From NCBI GenBank assembly GCA_024760905.1, contig CM045735.1, forward strand, positions 9,349,161-9,413,160: a stretch of DNA of 64,000 bases, written 5' to 3'. Within the stretch, counting starts at the first letter, position 1; the number at the start of each line of letters is the position of its first letter. A program made the translations under genes and the position numbers. The DNA comes from Plotosus lineatus. Its lineage: Eukaryota; Chordata; Actinopteri; Siluriformes; Plotosidae. Below, piece by piece: positions 33,179 through 46,265 of this stretch. The notes below the pieces were generated by a model. It was not told the origin of the DNA. It searched no databases and saw only the letters and a program-made list of their open reading frames with translations.

Positions 33179-33645
33179 CAGGGACCCATCACTACTTCGT
33201 GCTTCAGTTTCTGTGGGTTTTTCAAAAATATTCTTTGGAAAAAAAAAAAAGGAAATTAAGGAAAAATATGGGGGAAAAGTTAAGCAAAATGCCACAAAAC
33301 AAGGCCAATTATGCAAAAAAAAAAAAAAAAAATCCAAACAAAAACAAAAACAAAAAACAACCCAACAAAACTACTTACATTTTTATGTGAGGTGCATGTC
33401 TGTGTATGCGCGTGCGTCTGTGTGTTGTGTGTATTTATATTTTATTTATATCTTATGCATTATTTTTGAATGTTTATGTTTATAGTGTTGAATATGTATT
33501 TACTGTATTGATATTATATACACACATATACATGTACGTATACGTCAGTCGGGGGATCGATTCTATTTCATGGAAATCGGTGGTCATGCGTGCGGGGGGT
33601 GGGGGGGCTCGGTCCCCATTAAACGCGGAAAGTGAGGGATCCCTG
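33179..33645 (-). mobile_element. MITE family D, copy 7
   Basis: CAGGGACCCATCACTACTTC to AAAGTGAGGGATCCCTG. Same interior as copy 6 in opposite orientation. Confidence 0.9.
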
Positions 33646-34408
33646 TATACTTTTTTCCATTTGAGCATTTACTAAACCGTCATAAAATAAACAGATCAAT
33701 AACCCTAGGCCTGCATTTAAGATTTAACTGAGAGATTTAACTTTGCCACTCTGAGCTGTGTGCTAGCAGTGCTAGCAGTGAGCTTCCTCTCTGCTCTACC
33801 TGTATGAGTTACTGCTTTGGCCTTGAGAGTGAACAGTCTCAAGCTGGCGCAGAATAACATGCTTTTCATTTTTGCACCAGCGTCTGTTCTAAGATGAAGA
33901 CTGACGTTTTGTTGCAGTGTGTGAACTTGAGTGTCTCTGAAAATAACACACGCCAAATACATTACCTGTCAGTGCCCGTGACAGAAAAATAAAAGCAAGG
34001 GTAGGAGACAAATAAAAGGTGCCAACTGAAGGAGAGAGAACACGAGAAAATGCAATTAGGAGCAGTAGCTTCACAAAGCCCGGTAACTTGTCTGTGTCTT
34101 AAAAGGGATGTTGATGCCGCCAATCCCAAACTGACACAACCAAAACTAATCAGTCCGAGTGTGATAGGAGCTTAAAATAGGAACAAACACAATTCAAGAA
34201 TGATTGGCATCTGTCAAAACAGTGGCCGGATACAAAAAAACCGTAGTTAATTTCACACAGCACAAACAAACAAAAACAGGAAGTAAATAAAACAAATCCT
34301 GTTGTCTCTGTGAGCAGGTCATGGTGGATGTTTCAACAAGACGATGACAACAAACTAACTTAACTTAAAATGCCTCAGGAAGGAAAAAGTAATGTAGTGG
34401 GAGATGGG

Positions 34409-34610
34409 GTGGCACCGTGGCGTAGTGTTCAGTACGTTCGCCTCACAGCGGACTGGGTTTGAGCCCAGGGCTACGTGAGGGTGTCTCTGTGTGGGGCGTG
34501 CTCGTCTGGGATACGGTTTCGTCTGCAATTTCCTCTCAGTTCAAAAACAGGCGTATTAGGTCACTGACTGTCACACATTAACCCTCGGTGTGTATATGAG
34601 TGCTATTAGT

Positions 34611-34655
<45 letters not shown>

Positions 34656-34690
34656 ATGTGCCTGCGTGTGGGTATGTGCGTGCACGTGTG

Positions 34691-34755
<65 letters not shown>

Positions 34756-34790
34756 ATGTGCCTGCGTGTGGGTATGTGCGTGCACGTGTG

Positions 34791-34847
<57 letters not shown>

Positions 34848-34970
34848 GTCTGAAAGTGGTCTGGTAAGCTGTTCAGGATGTACCCTGCTATTTCTCAATG
34901 TTGGCTAAGATTGGCTGCAGCGCCCCGATGACACAAATAAGATTAAGTCGTTTCACAAATGAGTGAGAAT
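34409..34970 (+). repeat. SINE B copy expanded by GT arrays
   Basis: Head GGTGGCACCGTGGCGTAGTG, diverged middle, then the GT region 34613-34845, then GTAAGCTGTTCAGGATGTAC and GATTAAGTCGTTTCACAAAT. Confidence 0.8.
34613..34845. repeat. (GT)n array with an exact 100-bp period
   Basis: Two GT arrays separated by a GCGTGTATGTGCCTGCGTGT...TTTGTC spacer present twice, at 34650 and 34750. Confidence 0.95.
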
Positions 34971-35023
34971 ATAGAAGAACGTCCAAAATCTCTCTGATGT
35001 TAGATATTATTAGATTTTTTTTT

Positions 35024-35054
35024 GTTGAAAGAGAGAGAGAGTGTGTGTGGGTGT

Positions 35055-35106
<52 letters not shown>

Positions 35107-35140
35107 GTGTGTGTGTGTGTGCGTGTGTATACTGTATATA
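35024..35140. repeat. (GA)n(GT)n microsatellite
   Basis: A short GA run, then about 50 GT units with few interruptions. Confidence 0.97.
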
Positions 35141-35202
35141 CATATCAGAGATAACGTTATGCTTTCAATGGTTTTCAGTAAAATGATAAGCTGTATAGAT
35201 AA

Positions 35203-35376
35203 ATGAGATGGAGAGAGAAAGAGAGAATGAGAGAGAGAGAGAAAATGAGAGAGAGGATGAGAGAGGGAGACAGAGTGAGAGACTGAGAGACAGAGAGCAA
35301 GAGCCAGACACAGAGCAAAAGAGAGAGAGAGAAAGAATGAGAGAGAGAGAGTGGGGAGAAAGAGAATGAGAGAGCG

Positions 35377-35417
<41 letters not shown>

Positions 35418-35436
35418 AAGAGAATGAGAGAGAGGG

Positions 35437-35483
<47 letters not shown>

Positions 35484-35512
35484 AGAGAGAGGGGGGAGAA
35501 AGAGAGAGATAG

Positions 35513-35558
<46 letters not shown>
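35203..35558. repeat. GA-rich tract
   Basis: About 355 bp of GA dinucleotides with AATGAGAGAGAG and GGGGAGAAAG interruptions. Pyrimidine-rich in the neurexin transcript. Confidence 0.97.
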
Positions 35559-35561
<3 letters not shown>

Positions 35562-36827
35562 ACATTGCTGTAGTGTTAAATAAATATCAGGGAATATTCC
35601 GCTGCATTAATATTATAAATTACACATCGTGTCTGTTGGTTCTTCGATGTTTTGTAAGAGGAAATACAGTCTCAGATAAGACGTGAATGTTTATAATAAA
35701 TTAATAATCAAAGTTTTTTTTTTATATATAAATGGTTCTGTATTTAAATCGACCTGCCTATGAGTCGAGCTTTTGCTAAAACCTGTAACCGCAATTCTTG
35801 AATTTTTCTGAATGAAACCTTTTAAAGGAAACAACTCACATCCTGCTGTCCATCACTGCATGCCACACCCACGTCTCCGAGCGTAATAACACCCTCACTG
35901 CTCTCATTTTAAATTCCGATCCAATCCTTCATCTGTACAATTGTGTGTTTTTTTTTTTTTTAAACCATGTTAATGTCTTTATCAGCACCGAAGCTCTGAT
36001 CAACACGGCCCTGGTATGGGCTTTATGGTTGAGCAGTGAGAATGGAGCAGTGATTAATATAGCCCGGGGGTCAACAAGACAAAGATGGAGAGCTTGGCCC
36101 AGTCAAACTGGAATCTCCAGAGGAAATCAATTTTTAATTTGGCTGTCAGGAAGGTAGAGCCGAAACTCCGACGGTATGGACATGACATAAATAAGGGACA
36201 CGGTCGGGAGCGGACAAACAGTGCTCCGAACGAAGGAAAATGGGAAAAGGGCAGATAAAGGAACACAGGGTAAGGACTTAGGGGAGGAAAAATACTAAGC
36301 TTATCAGTGTAAGCCTGTTGAGTATTATCCTTTAAGGCCTGGAGTTTAGACACTTTCCAAATCGCTGTCTTTCTCACATATGTCCAACTCATTCATCCGT
36401 AATAAAGCCCAGACCAGCTGGCCGAGTTTCAGGTCCAAAGCTAAAAGAGGAGCAAGCTGTTTAAATGAGGCCAGATTTATAAACACATTTGGTACTCCTA
36501 AAGTAGGCCTGGGTGATATGCCCGAAATGTACCCCCCTCCCCCCCCATCCGTCTGGCCACACCCCAATATATACCTTTTACCAGATTTAAGACCCCACCC
36601 CCCAATATTAATTAAAACGTCCAATGTTGTGATAAATTGTCACTAATTACTGAAAGCAGGCACAAAGTAAATTTTACATTCAAACAATAAATTACCAGCT
36701 TGGATCAAAAAAAGGAAATTTGATTTGTCGAATCCGACAGCAACACCCCCTCATATGACCTGATATTGGATAGGAACCCAATCAATCAATATAATATTAA
36801 TAATATGACTAATAAGAAAGTTATATA

Positions 36828-37168
36828 ATTCATTTATTTTCTGTAACTGCTTAATCTTAATTAGGGTCACAGGGAGGCTGGCGCCCATCTCAGATGACTT
36901 TGGTCAAGGGCAGAATACACCCTGGACAGCTCGCCAGGCCATCACAGGGCGGAAACACGCTGACGGCTATGCAGCTCCTCTTGTCGAAAGTCAGCAATGG
37001 TTCTTTTATATGAACCTCTCACCATAGACAGTGAGAGACATGGCCGGCCTTTGATAACCCAGTTCGCTGCACTGTGGGGGCAGTGACAACCTAGTGGAGA
37101 GTGGGGCTTGAACCCCCAAGCTTAGGATCAGTGATCCAGTACCTTTACCAGTAGTCCACCACTGCTCT
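36828..37168 (-). repeat. SINE A copy, full length
   Basis: Reverse: TTCATTTATTTTCTGTAACT, GGAAACACGCTGACGGC, CGAAAGTCAGCAATGGTTCT, GGGGCTTGAACCCCCAAG. Confidence 0.88.
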
Positions 37169-37562
37169 ATATAAGTCATTCTTATCATGAAAATAACATC
37201 GAAAGAATTAAATAATTTAACATAATTTATAATAAAAAGTAAATAAATATTAAATAAATAATGCTCCAATAAAATTGTTCTTTATATTTGTGTAGATCTT
37301 GAATGCCTGCAAACCAGGAAAATGGTATTAAAAAGAAATCTCCAAATGCTTCTGCTTTATAACTGTATTGTCCCTCGTCTTCAAAAATAAAGAAATAAAT
37401 AACTAAAATAAGTGTAAATAAGAAATTTAACAAAAGCTGAGCACAGCTAAAAATGCTAATCACTAAATCCTGATATCCGTTGCGGAAGAGTATTTTTAGA
37501 CGCTGATACAATAGTTCATTTTAAATGTAAAAGAAATACAGATTGCACTAAGTGTATATAAA

Positions 37563-37680
<118 letters not shown>

Positions 37681-38002
37681 ATAAACAAAGCATATTTATA
37701 AATATACTGTCAGTACACATCAAAGTGAATGATACCTTCTGGCCATACTCCACCTTAAGATGATTATATATTAATTGTAGTGAACTTTATTAATTCCACA
37801 CCAGTCCCATTTACATGTGAGAGCAGCATAAGTATCAGGAACCGGGAAAAAGTGTCAATCAAACACAATAGGTTAAGAATAAAAAAAATAAAATAGTAAA
37901 GTTATGGGTATGATTACAATAAAAGCTATGATTAAATTATTACAGTGTGATGGCTGATTGTTTCCAGAGCAATCTGGCAGGTTGGAGTGCGGCGGTACTC
38001 AC

Positions 38003-38164
38003 ATCTTTAAGACAGCCCATGAAGTTATTGCTGACCGGCGAGCCGGGCAGGTCGGCTGTGTTCGGACTGCCTCCTACATAGAAGAAGTCATCTGAACCCA
38101 ACATGGTGTAGTCCTCCTGGGTGTAGCCTGTGGTCGTCAGCAAGCCGTCTACAGATATAGTGAC
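38003..38164 (-). CDS. nrxn2: neurexin-2 exon: LNS2 after splice site 2
   Basis: 162 bp, exactly 54 codons, phase 0 on both sides; acceptor ATGACCACTCAG, donor GTGAGT. It encodes [40 protein letters not shown] and [14 protein letters not shown], nearly invariant among vertebrate neurexins. It begins just after the SS2 position. Only 11 bp of ordinary sequence separate the acceptor from a ~1.2-kb CT tract (minus strand). Confidence 0.97.
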
Positions 38165-38170
38165 CTGAGT

Positions 38171-38174
38171 GGTC

Positions 38175-38240
<66 letters not shown>

Positions 38241-39345
38241 CAGATATAGATAGTGGAGAATGAAAGAGACAAAGAAATACATAAAGCAGTACACCAAGAC
38301 AGGCCATGACAGAAAGAAAAAGAAATGGTGACAATGATTTAAGTGGAAAAGATAAAAAAGAGACACACGGAGAGAAATAGAGATGTGAGAAAGAGGGACA
38401 GAGATAAATACAAAGTGAAATACAAAGAGAGTGATAAAGAGAAAGCAACACGTGAGGGAAAAACAGAGAGAACGAGCGAAACAAGGAGAAAACCAAGTAG
38501 AAATACACGAGAAGGAGAAATAAAGATTGACATTAACAAAGAGGGGGATAGCGATAGAGGAAAAAGTTACAGGACATTAATATGAAAAGATAAAAGTAAC
38601 AGACAGATAGAGAAAGAAAAACAGAATTTGAAACAGAAACAGAAAGACAAGAAGGAGAAATCGAGAAGGACATAAATATGGATGAATTGAGAGTAAAGGA
38701 AATATTGACCGATAATTAAAGAGAGCGAGATACCGAGAGAGAGAGAAAGAGACAGCGAGACAAAGAGAAAGAGAGAAAAAAGAGACAAAGACAGACAAAC
38801 CAAAATAGTGACAAACAGAAAGAGTGAGAGAGAACCATACAGACAGATAGAACGAGACAAAGAGAGAAAACGTACAGAAAGCAAAACAGAAAGATGGAAC
38901 AGAGTGAGGAGAGAAACAGACATAAAGAGAGACAGAGACATGCAGAAAAAAAGAGAGACACAGAAACAGACAGACAGACAAAGAGAGAGACAGAATGAGA
39001 GAAAAGAGTGAGACAAAGACAAACCAAAAGACAGACAGACAGAAAGAGAGACAGAGACAGGAATAAAATACAGAGAGAGAGAGACAGACAGACAGAAATA
39101 GAAAGAGTGTGAGACAGACAGAGAAAGAGAAAGCAAGGGAGAAAGAGAAGAAGAAAGAGAGAGAGAGGAGGAAAGACGGACAAAGGGGGGAGAGGGGGAG
39201 ACAGACAGAGAAAGAGAGAGCGAGAGAAAGAAAGGGAGAATGAAAGAGAGAGGAGGAGGAGACAGAGAGAGAGGGATAAAGGGGGGGCAAGAGAGAGAGG
39301 GAGTGAGAGAAATAGAGAGAGGGGGGAGACAGAGCGAGAAAGATA
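38171..39345. repeat. 1.2-kb GA-rich tract at the acceptor of the LNS2 exon
   Basis: Perfect (GA)n at 38176-38238, then purine-rich GACAGA/GAAAGAGA sequence to 39345. In transcript sense it is a CT tract ending just upstream of the exon. ORFs in it are serine/leucine artefacts. Confidence 0.96.
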
Positions 39346-40143
39346 ATTAGTAAGTTCTCATTGTAAGAATTTTTTCAGTTTAAGATGTAGCTGCTTACAA
39401 CAAAGAGAGAGGGGCGGGGCTAAGAAAACTTTGTGAATGGGGAAGGGGAGGAGCAAAAGAAAGACCAGGAAATGTACAGTCCATTCTGGGATGTTAATTC
39501 ATTTCCTTTTTACTTTTCTTTATTCCATCAGGAGGAATCGACTGCGGCGTAATTTGCATAAAGGTGCGTTAACGTGTGCGTGCTGGTTAGTGTTCACTGG
39601 GTGGTGTTCAGGAGGAGAAGTTGTGGGGAAAGAGCTCTATACATACGTGATGAGTGAGTCAGTAATGATGTAAGGCTACTATGCTTAGAGAAAAAGAGGA
39701 CGAGACAGCAAATTGCTGAATAGAACACAGACGGGATTTGTTTGTGTTTGTGTTTATGTTGATCTGAGATCAAGCGTTTCACGTCTTAGTGCAGGAATTC
39801 TGGTTAAAATCAATTTGAACAGAAACAGTTCAATGTCATGTGGTGTGTTTAATTATAGGAGACCTGCACGCCGCTGAAGGCGTCACGGGCCTCAGTTTCT
39901 GGGATTTTTCTGTTCTCTGCGTTCACAAAAAAAACAATCTGTTCCTCCAGGAGGCAGGAAAACAGTTTTCAAGCTGCAAATAGGCCAACAATCAGAGCCA
40001 AAGACATCCAGCACACTTAGTTTCAACAATACAACCTGCTCGCTGGATAGATCTTTAATTAACCGGAATAGAAACTTAGTTTACCCGCACTGGATTTTCA
40101 CACGCTAAAAAACGACCCCATCCAGATGGAATTAGTGACCTCC

Positions 40144-40180
<37 letters not shown>

Positions 40181-40384
40181 ACACACTACTGGTGTGGACA
40201 TGCTGACATGACACAAACGTCACAAATTCCTCATCCTAACTCACCCAGTTGTGAAGATAAAGCCAAAAATATGCAGAAATGTCCAGAAGGAAAAGACTTG
40301 ATGCAACCGAGATGAGACAGAAAATCCCAACAACGGAAACTGCTGAGGTGCTTCGGTGGTGCTTCGCTTGTACAGTGACAGCAG

Positions 40385-40900
40385 GTTAAGAAAAGAAAGT
40401 GGATGTGAATCATGACTGAAAAGTTGTGGGTTCGAATTACTTTTGGACCCCCACCATGTGAAGATCCCTGGGAAAGATCTTAACCACAAGTATGTACCAG
40501 TAAAAATACTGTACTGGTATAAATGAGTACCAGTAAAAAAGGCAGTGCTTCTCAATTATTTTCTGTGATGCCTTGTATAGGAAGAAAAAAAAAAAAAAAA
40601 AAACCCACCCCCAGCGTGCGACTATAAATAGTGTTTACTGCACATCATATCATTTGCTCGGTGCTGTTTCCCTGCCATAGGGAACACAGTGAGAGCACCA
40701 CTGCCCCTACTGTACTGGATACACAATTACACTTAATTCTAGTACAGTATGGCAAAAAAGCATGTTCCCCAAGGTCATACCCACCCCCACCCCCCGGCAT
40801 CACACCCCCCTTGGGGGGCACGTCCAACTATTTGAGAAGCACTGCACTAAGTAAACTGGGCAGACTGATGAGCCAGTCAGCTCGGGTGTAAAAGCTTATC
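40385..40900 (+). repeat. SINE E copy split by a hAT-like MITE
   Basis: TTGTGGGTTCGAATTACTTT, CCCTGGGAAAGATCTTAACC and GTACCAGTAAAAATACTGTA precede the insert. GATGAGCCAGTCAGCTCGGG follows it. Confidence 0.7.
40543..40844. mobile_element. hAT-like MITE, second copy
   Basis: CAGTGCTTCTCAATTATTTT on the left; the right end inverted reads CAGTGCTTCTCAAATAGTTG. Same family as 14278-14665. No clear 8-bp target duplication here. Confidence 0.8.
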
Positions 40901-41221
40901 AGACGAGCTTCAGTTATTACCCACATCAAACATCAGAACAGGGATGTCGTGATCCGAGACACTTTAATTTGAGCATGTGTGCTGGATTTCTTGGATTCAT
41001 CAACCTCGCTGATAAAAAGTTGATGAAAAGCCGGGTTCGTCTTCATCATTTAGCAAAAATTTTCAAGATTAGCAAGAAGTCTTTGCGAACATTAACAACT
41101 GTTAACAAATGTTAGCAACAATGTCCGTGACCGTAAGTGACTCATTGCTACACTTTCACGAGTGTTTGGAAACGTTTGGGACCTTTTGCCGACTCCAGGT
41201 AAAATACCTGCTGTATCAAGG

Positions 41222-41253
<32 letters not shown>

Positions 41254-41859
41254 ATCAACAACCTTCGACCAGTCAGACTTCAGGATCAACAGCGATGCGG
41301 ATGCCACAAGCAAAACAATAACAACCACATAACCCACTTTGCAGCTTTGCATCTATTTTGAAAGCCTTGGTATAATGTGGACGATAATAACATGAAATCA
41401 TATCTGCACGTTATTTATTGTGACATTTGTCCTTTCGTCATATCGCCGGCTTTATACGAGCTCAGCTGAAATGACCTGCTCCACAATTAAAAGTCATCCC
41501 TCACATTCACAATGAGAAAAAAAATCCAATAAAACCACAAAGCAAACACTAAATAGAGGCAGCAAGCTTAACCAGTGAAACATGTAGCAAGTCACAGAGA
41601 GAAAATACGAATAAACACACAAAGCTTTGCTTTTTCTTTCACTACCCTTGTATGACTGGAGCAAAAAAAAAAAAAAAAACCCAAAAAACAATAATAATAA
41701 TAATAATAATAAATAAATAAATAAATAAACAGACACCTTTCCAGCGGGTTATAATATTTGTATACACCTAACCCGAAGCCGTGCTCGTCTCTGTCCCAGC
41801 GCCTCTGGAGTGAATATATGCGGCAATACAGAACTAATATGAACAGAAATAATAATAAC

Positions 41860-42237
<378 letters not shown>

Positions 42238-42617
42238 AGGATCACAACCTTCTTTATACAGAGTTCTTAAATATATTAACCATCATTATCTCCCATAATC
42301 CACCTGGGCCTGATGCATGAATCCACTCAGCTGTATAATATTAGGGATGTAAAACTGGATGCTTCACCTTTTCCATCGTGAATAGCACAGGGGTTAATAT
42401 GTGTGGTATTTAGTGTAAGCTTGCTGTCTTCTATATATGACTCGATATTCAATAAACTGTGACATACAACAGAAATGTTGGCTTTAATCTTAACTCTAAA
42501 AAAAAGTGCACTTATGCTTTGCCTTCTGAACCATTCAGAAGATGAAAGCGCCCTGTTCCTTTGTCTCTTTTTGGACCATAATCATCTTAGAAACATGATC
42601 ATAATGCATGCATAATG

Positions 42618-42691
<74 letters not shown>
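42618..42691. repeat. (CA)n(TA)n microsatellite
   Basis: About 15 CA and 20 TA units, adjoining a SINE A. Confidence 0.98.
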
Positions 42692-42694
<3 letters not shown>

Positions 42695-42696
<2 letters not shown>

Positions 42697-43035
42697 TTCA
42701 GTCATTCATGTTCTGTAACCACTTAATCCTAATTAGGGTCACGGGGAGGCTGGTGCCCATCCCAACCGACTCCAGGTGAGGGAAAAGTACACCCTGGACA
42801 GCTCACCAGGCCATCGCAGGGCAGAACACGCCAACGGCTTTGCAGCTACTCTTGATGAAAGTCAGTAATGGTTCTTTTACATGCCTCACACCATAGACAG
42901 TGAGAGACATGTCCGGCCTTGGATAACCCAGTTTGCTGCACTGGGGTGACAGTAACAACCTTGTGGAGAGTGGGACTTGAACCCCCAACTTTAGGATCAG
43001 TGATCCAGCACCTTTACCACCAGGCCACCACTGTC
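42695..43035 (-). repeat. SINE A copy, full length
   Basis: Reverse: CAGTCATTCATGTTCTGTAA, AGAACACGCCAACGGC, GTGGGACTTGAACCCCCAAC and the head GGCCACCACTGTC. Confidence 0.88.
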
Positions 43036-43239
43036 TGCGTTATCTATCTATCTATCTATGAAGAAATGAAAGAAAAACAGGGGGAAAAGTTAAGGACAAT
43101 GATGCAAAACAAAGCCAGTTATGCAAAAAATAAATAAATAAATAAATAAATAAATACCCCCCAACCCCCAAAAACAACAACAACAACAACCCAACCCCCC
43201 CCCCCCAACATGTCATCAAAATATGACAAAGAAATTGGG

Positions 43240-43595
43240 TGGGAGAGACAGGAGTGTAGTATTTAGTTCGCTTATCCACCTCACAGCGATAAGGTCCTGG
43301 TTCAAGCCCAGGCTCAGATGTTTATGTGTTGTGCTTGCACGCCCTCCTCTTGCTTGATTGCCTGGGTTTCCTCTGGGTACACCGGTTTCCTCACACCGTC
43401 TAAAGACATGCATGTTATGTTAACTGGCTGTTGCTCCAGGGTGAGGGTGCAAGTGTGAATGGCTGTGTGTGGGAGTGTATTGGCCATCTAATTGTTCAAA
43501 TTGCACCCCTGCCTTTGGGGTATCTGTGTCGGTTGAAATAGGCACCAGTCCCCTCCCCCCTGACCTTAATAGGATTAAGCAGATTTATAAAAATG
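43240..43595 (+). repeat. SINE B copy, diverged
   Basis: CACCTCACAGCGATAAGGTC, GGTTCAAGCCC, CTGGGTTTCCTCTGGGTACA and GATTAAGCAGATTTATAAAA. Confidence 0.75.
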
Positions 43596-44065
43596 AAGGG
43601 CTGGATGTGCCTTAGGTTTACATCGAAAATTAATCAGAAGTAAACATTATAAATTAATTATTTAAACTCACAGCAGAGAACACGGACGCATTAGAATGCA
43701 ACTAATCGAATCATCACTAACTAAATATTAGCTCGTTGGCCAAGATTTCGCGAAAGTGTCAGGTTGCCAGATCCCAGCAAATTTTCCCCAGTAACTAGCC
43801 TTGATGATTCTGGATTTTCTCCTCAATCTTTTCCCAGTTTGTCGAACCTTGTTTTAAAGCTGTCCCAATTTGTTCTCCAATTTGTTTCGAAATCCCGACC
43901 CTGGTGTGACTCATAAAGGGGAATTGCTCAGAGTCAGACAGCTCTCGGTGGCAAAAGCAGTTTTTTTATGAATCCTATGTGTTCCTATACTGAGTACAGT
44001 CTCATTTCTTCAGCTCTGAACTTTTCAATCACATTTTCTTTAACACTGACTGAGTCGGCTGTGAA

Positions 44066-44067
<2 letters not shown>

Positions 44068-44126
<59 letters not shown>
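44068..44126. repeat. (GA)n microsatellite
   Basis: About 29 GA units. Confidence 0.98.
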
Positions 44127-44128
<2 letters not shown>

Positions 44129-44176
44129 CATCTCCAGGCTGTGGGAACAGAAATAAAGGTATTAGGACTGAACAGC

Positions 44177-44517
44177 CGGCAGCGGTGGCCTGGTGGTAAA
44201 GGTGCTGGATCACTGATCCCAAGGTCGTGGGTTCAAGCCCCACTCTCAACGGGTTTTTCACTGATCCCCAGTGCAGCCAACTGGGTTATCAAAGGCCGGC
44301 CATGTCTCTCACTGTCTATCACGAGAGGTTCATGTAAAAGAACCATTGCTGACTTTCGACAAAAGTAGCTGCATAGCCATCGGCGTGTTTCTGCCCTGCG
44401 ATGGCCCTGGTGAGCCCTCCAGGGTGTACTCTGCCCTCGCCCAGAGTTGGCCGAGATGGGCATTAGCCTCCTAACGAGCCTAATTAGGATTAGGTGGTTC
44501 AGAAAAATGAATGAATG
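44177..44517 (+). repeat. full-length SINE A copy with 13-bp target-site duplication
   Basis: Head CGGCAGCGGTGGCCTGGTGG, B-box GGGTTCAAGCCC, body TAGCTGCATAGCCATCGGCG, tail ATTAGGTGGTTCAGAAAAAT GAATGAATG. AGGACTGAACAGC flanks both sides (44164-44176 and 44518-44530). The type copy of family A here. Confidence 0.96.
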
Positions 44518-44624
44518 AGGACTGAACAGCATGCTAATAGTTTATAATGGAAGAGAATTCACTCTGAGGGAAAAGCGACAGTGAAATATATTTTTTGATA
44601 CGCATGCATATCGAATCAAGGCTG

Positions 44625-44945
44625 TGGCACAGAGGCCTGGTGGTAGTACTTCTGACGCATCGTAAAAACGTCCTGGGTTTGGAGTCCTGTAGCTACCAAG
44701 CACGTTCATCTGCGGCGCTTCAGTGTGTATACTGTAACTGTGCTTGCGTTGGCTTCCTCTGGGTTCTCTAGTTTCCTCCCACAGTTTAAATGCATGCACA
44801 TGCATCACATTTCCCCCAGATTTAAATGAGAGTGTGAATGCTTATATGTCTGTGTCGGCCTGTAAAGATCTGCTGGGCTGGGGTTGGCTAGGATTGGCTC
44901 CAGTCTACCTGCGACCCTTATAAAGAATATAGTGGTTCAGAAAAT
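44625..44945 (+). repeat. SINE B copy, diverged
   Basis: GGCACAGAGGCCTGGTGGTA head, GCTTCCTCTGGGTTCTCTAG, CCCACAGTTTAAATGCATGC and the tail ATAGTGGTTCAGAAAATA. Confidence 0.7.
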
Positions 44946-45743
44946 ATGTTGAGATGAAATTAAATCAAGAGCCTCGTATCGAACGATACAATACAACAGG
45001 CCGCACCATCGCACCCGGACAAGACCAGACTCTCGCACTAGTCCCCGGGTGATCTGGGACCTGATATTCGTCATTGAATTTCAGTCGCATCCACGGCAGT
45101 GTATGACTCCATTCCGAACTGTGATTCCATTCTGATCTTGCGAAACACAGTTTTGTTAAATTATTTGAAAACCCCACCCTTGCAGGCGTATAAACTTTTC
45201 TGATATATCTTATTATTATTTTTGAAACTCACGTTTCCATTACTTGCGGTTTAGTTTATAATTTCATTTTGTGCATCAGGCGGATTACTAGACTCCGGGC
45301 TTGTGAGTGAATCAAACACATATCACACCAAATCCCTGCATTGTGTAGCCGCAGGACGCCTCCCTGAGAGGCAGAATTATAGAACTGCTGCTACAAACAT
45401 TATCTCTAATTACGTCTGACAGAATTTATTTAATAAATCCCAAAAGTCCGCTCCATCAGATCCCAGCCGTATGCCGTGTGATTAATCAGCGATGTATTTA
45501 AAAAGAAACATGTCTGAAGGAATCATCATTTGTGGTTATTAAACAAAGAGACAATGATCATGAAGGAGGCTGTAAAAAAGAGCAGATACCGCAAAGTTGA
45601 TTTTAAAATGAGGCCATTTACATCGTCTCCTTGCTTTGTTTGCTTCTTTGGTTTTGCACAAAAAAGGCAACAAGAATAACAACAGAAAAACAAAAGGGTC
45701 AATTCTACATAGAATATGAGAATGTGAGATCTACCATATAGTA

Positions 45744-45748
45744 ATAAT

Positions 45749-45781
<33 letters not shown>
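45744..45781. repeat. (AAT)n microsatellite
   Basis: About 12 units at the tail end of a reverse SINE B. Confidence 0.97.
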
Positions 45782-45782
<1 letters not shown>

Positions 45783-46125
45783 TCAATTTATTCATTTTCT
45801 GAACTGCTTAATTGTAATTAGGACCACAGTAAGACTGACACCCATCTCAGCCGACTCGGGGTGAGATCAGGGCACACCCTGGACAGCTCACCAGACCATC
45901 GCAGGGCCAACACTCTCACAACCATTCACACCTAGGAGAAACCCAGAACAGCCAATTAACCTACTGTGCATGTTTTTAGACTGTCGGATGAAACCGGAGT
46001 ACCCGGAGGAAACCCACACAAACACGGGAAGAACATGCAAACTCCACACAGAAACACCCAGGCTGGGAATTCAGCCCAGGATCTTCTTGCTGTGAGGCAG
46101 ATGTTCTAACCACTACCCAGGACAC
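45783..46125 (-). repeat. SINE B copy, full length
   Basis: Reverse: TTATTCATTTTCTGAACTGC, ACTGTGCATGTTTTTAGACT, GGAGGAAACCCACACAAACA, CTTGCTGTGAGGCAGATGTT. Confidence 0.88.
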
Positions 46126-46126
46126 T

Positions 46127-46265
46127 CTGGTTTCCGCCCACAGTCCAAAACCATGCACAGTATGTGAGCTGTTCAGGGTTTACCTCGCCCTCACCCAGAG
46201 TTGGTTGATATGAGTGCCAAGCGCCTTGTGAAACTAATTAGGATCAAATAGCTGAGAAAATGAAT
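46127..46265 (+). repeat. SINE B tail-half fragment
   Basis: CTCTGGTTTCCGCCCACAGT, then CAAATAGCTGAGAAAATGAA. Head-to-head with the preceding reverse copy. Confidence 0.7.

Noticed and set aside
34590..34867. Cys/Val-rich ORFs
   Set aside because: Translation of GT arrays; the same applies to the other CA/GT-array ORFs.
38567..39290. Long minus-strand Ser/Leu/Phe ORFs
   Set aside because: Low-complexity translation of the 1.2-kb GA tract.
44990..45060. Possible SS2 cassette (minus strand reads G-A-M-V)
   Set aside because: The key His is missing, surrounding residues do not match HSGIGHAM, and there are no suitable splice sites.
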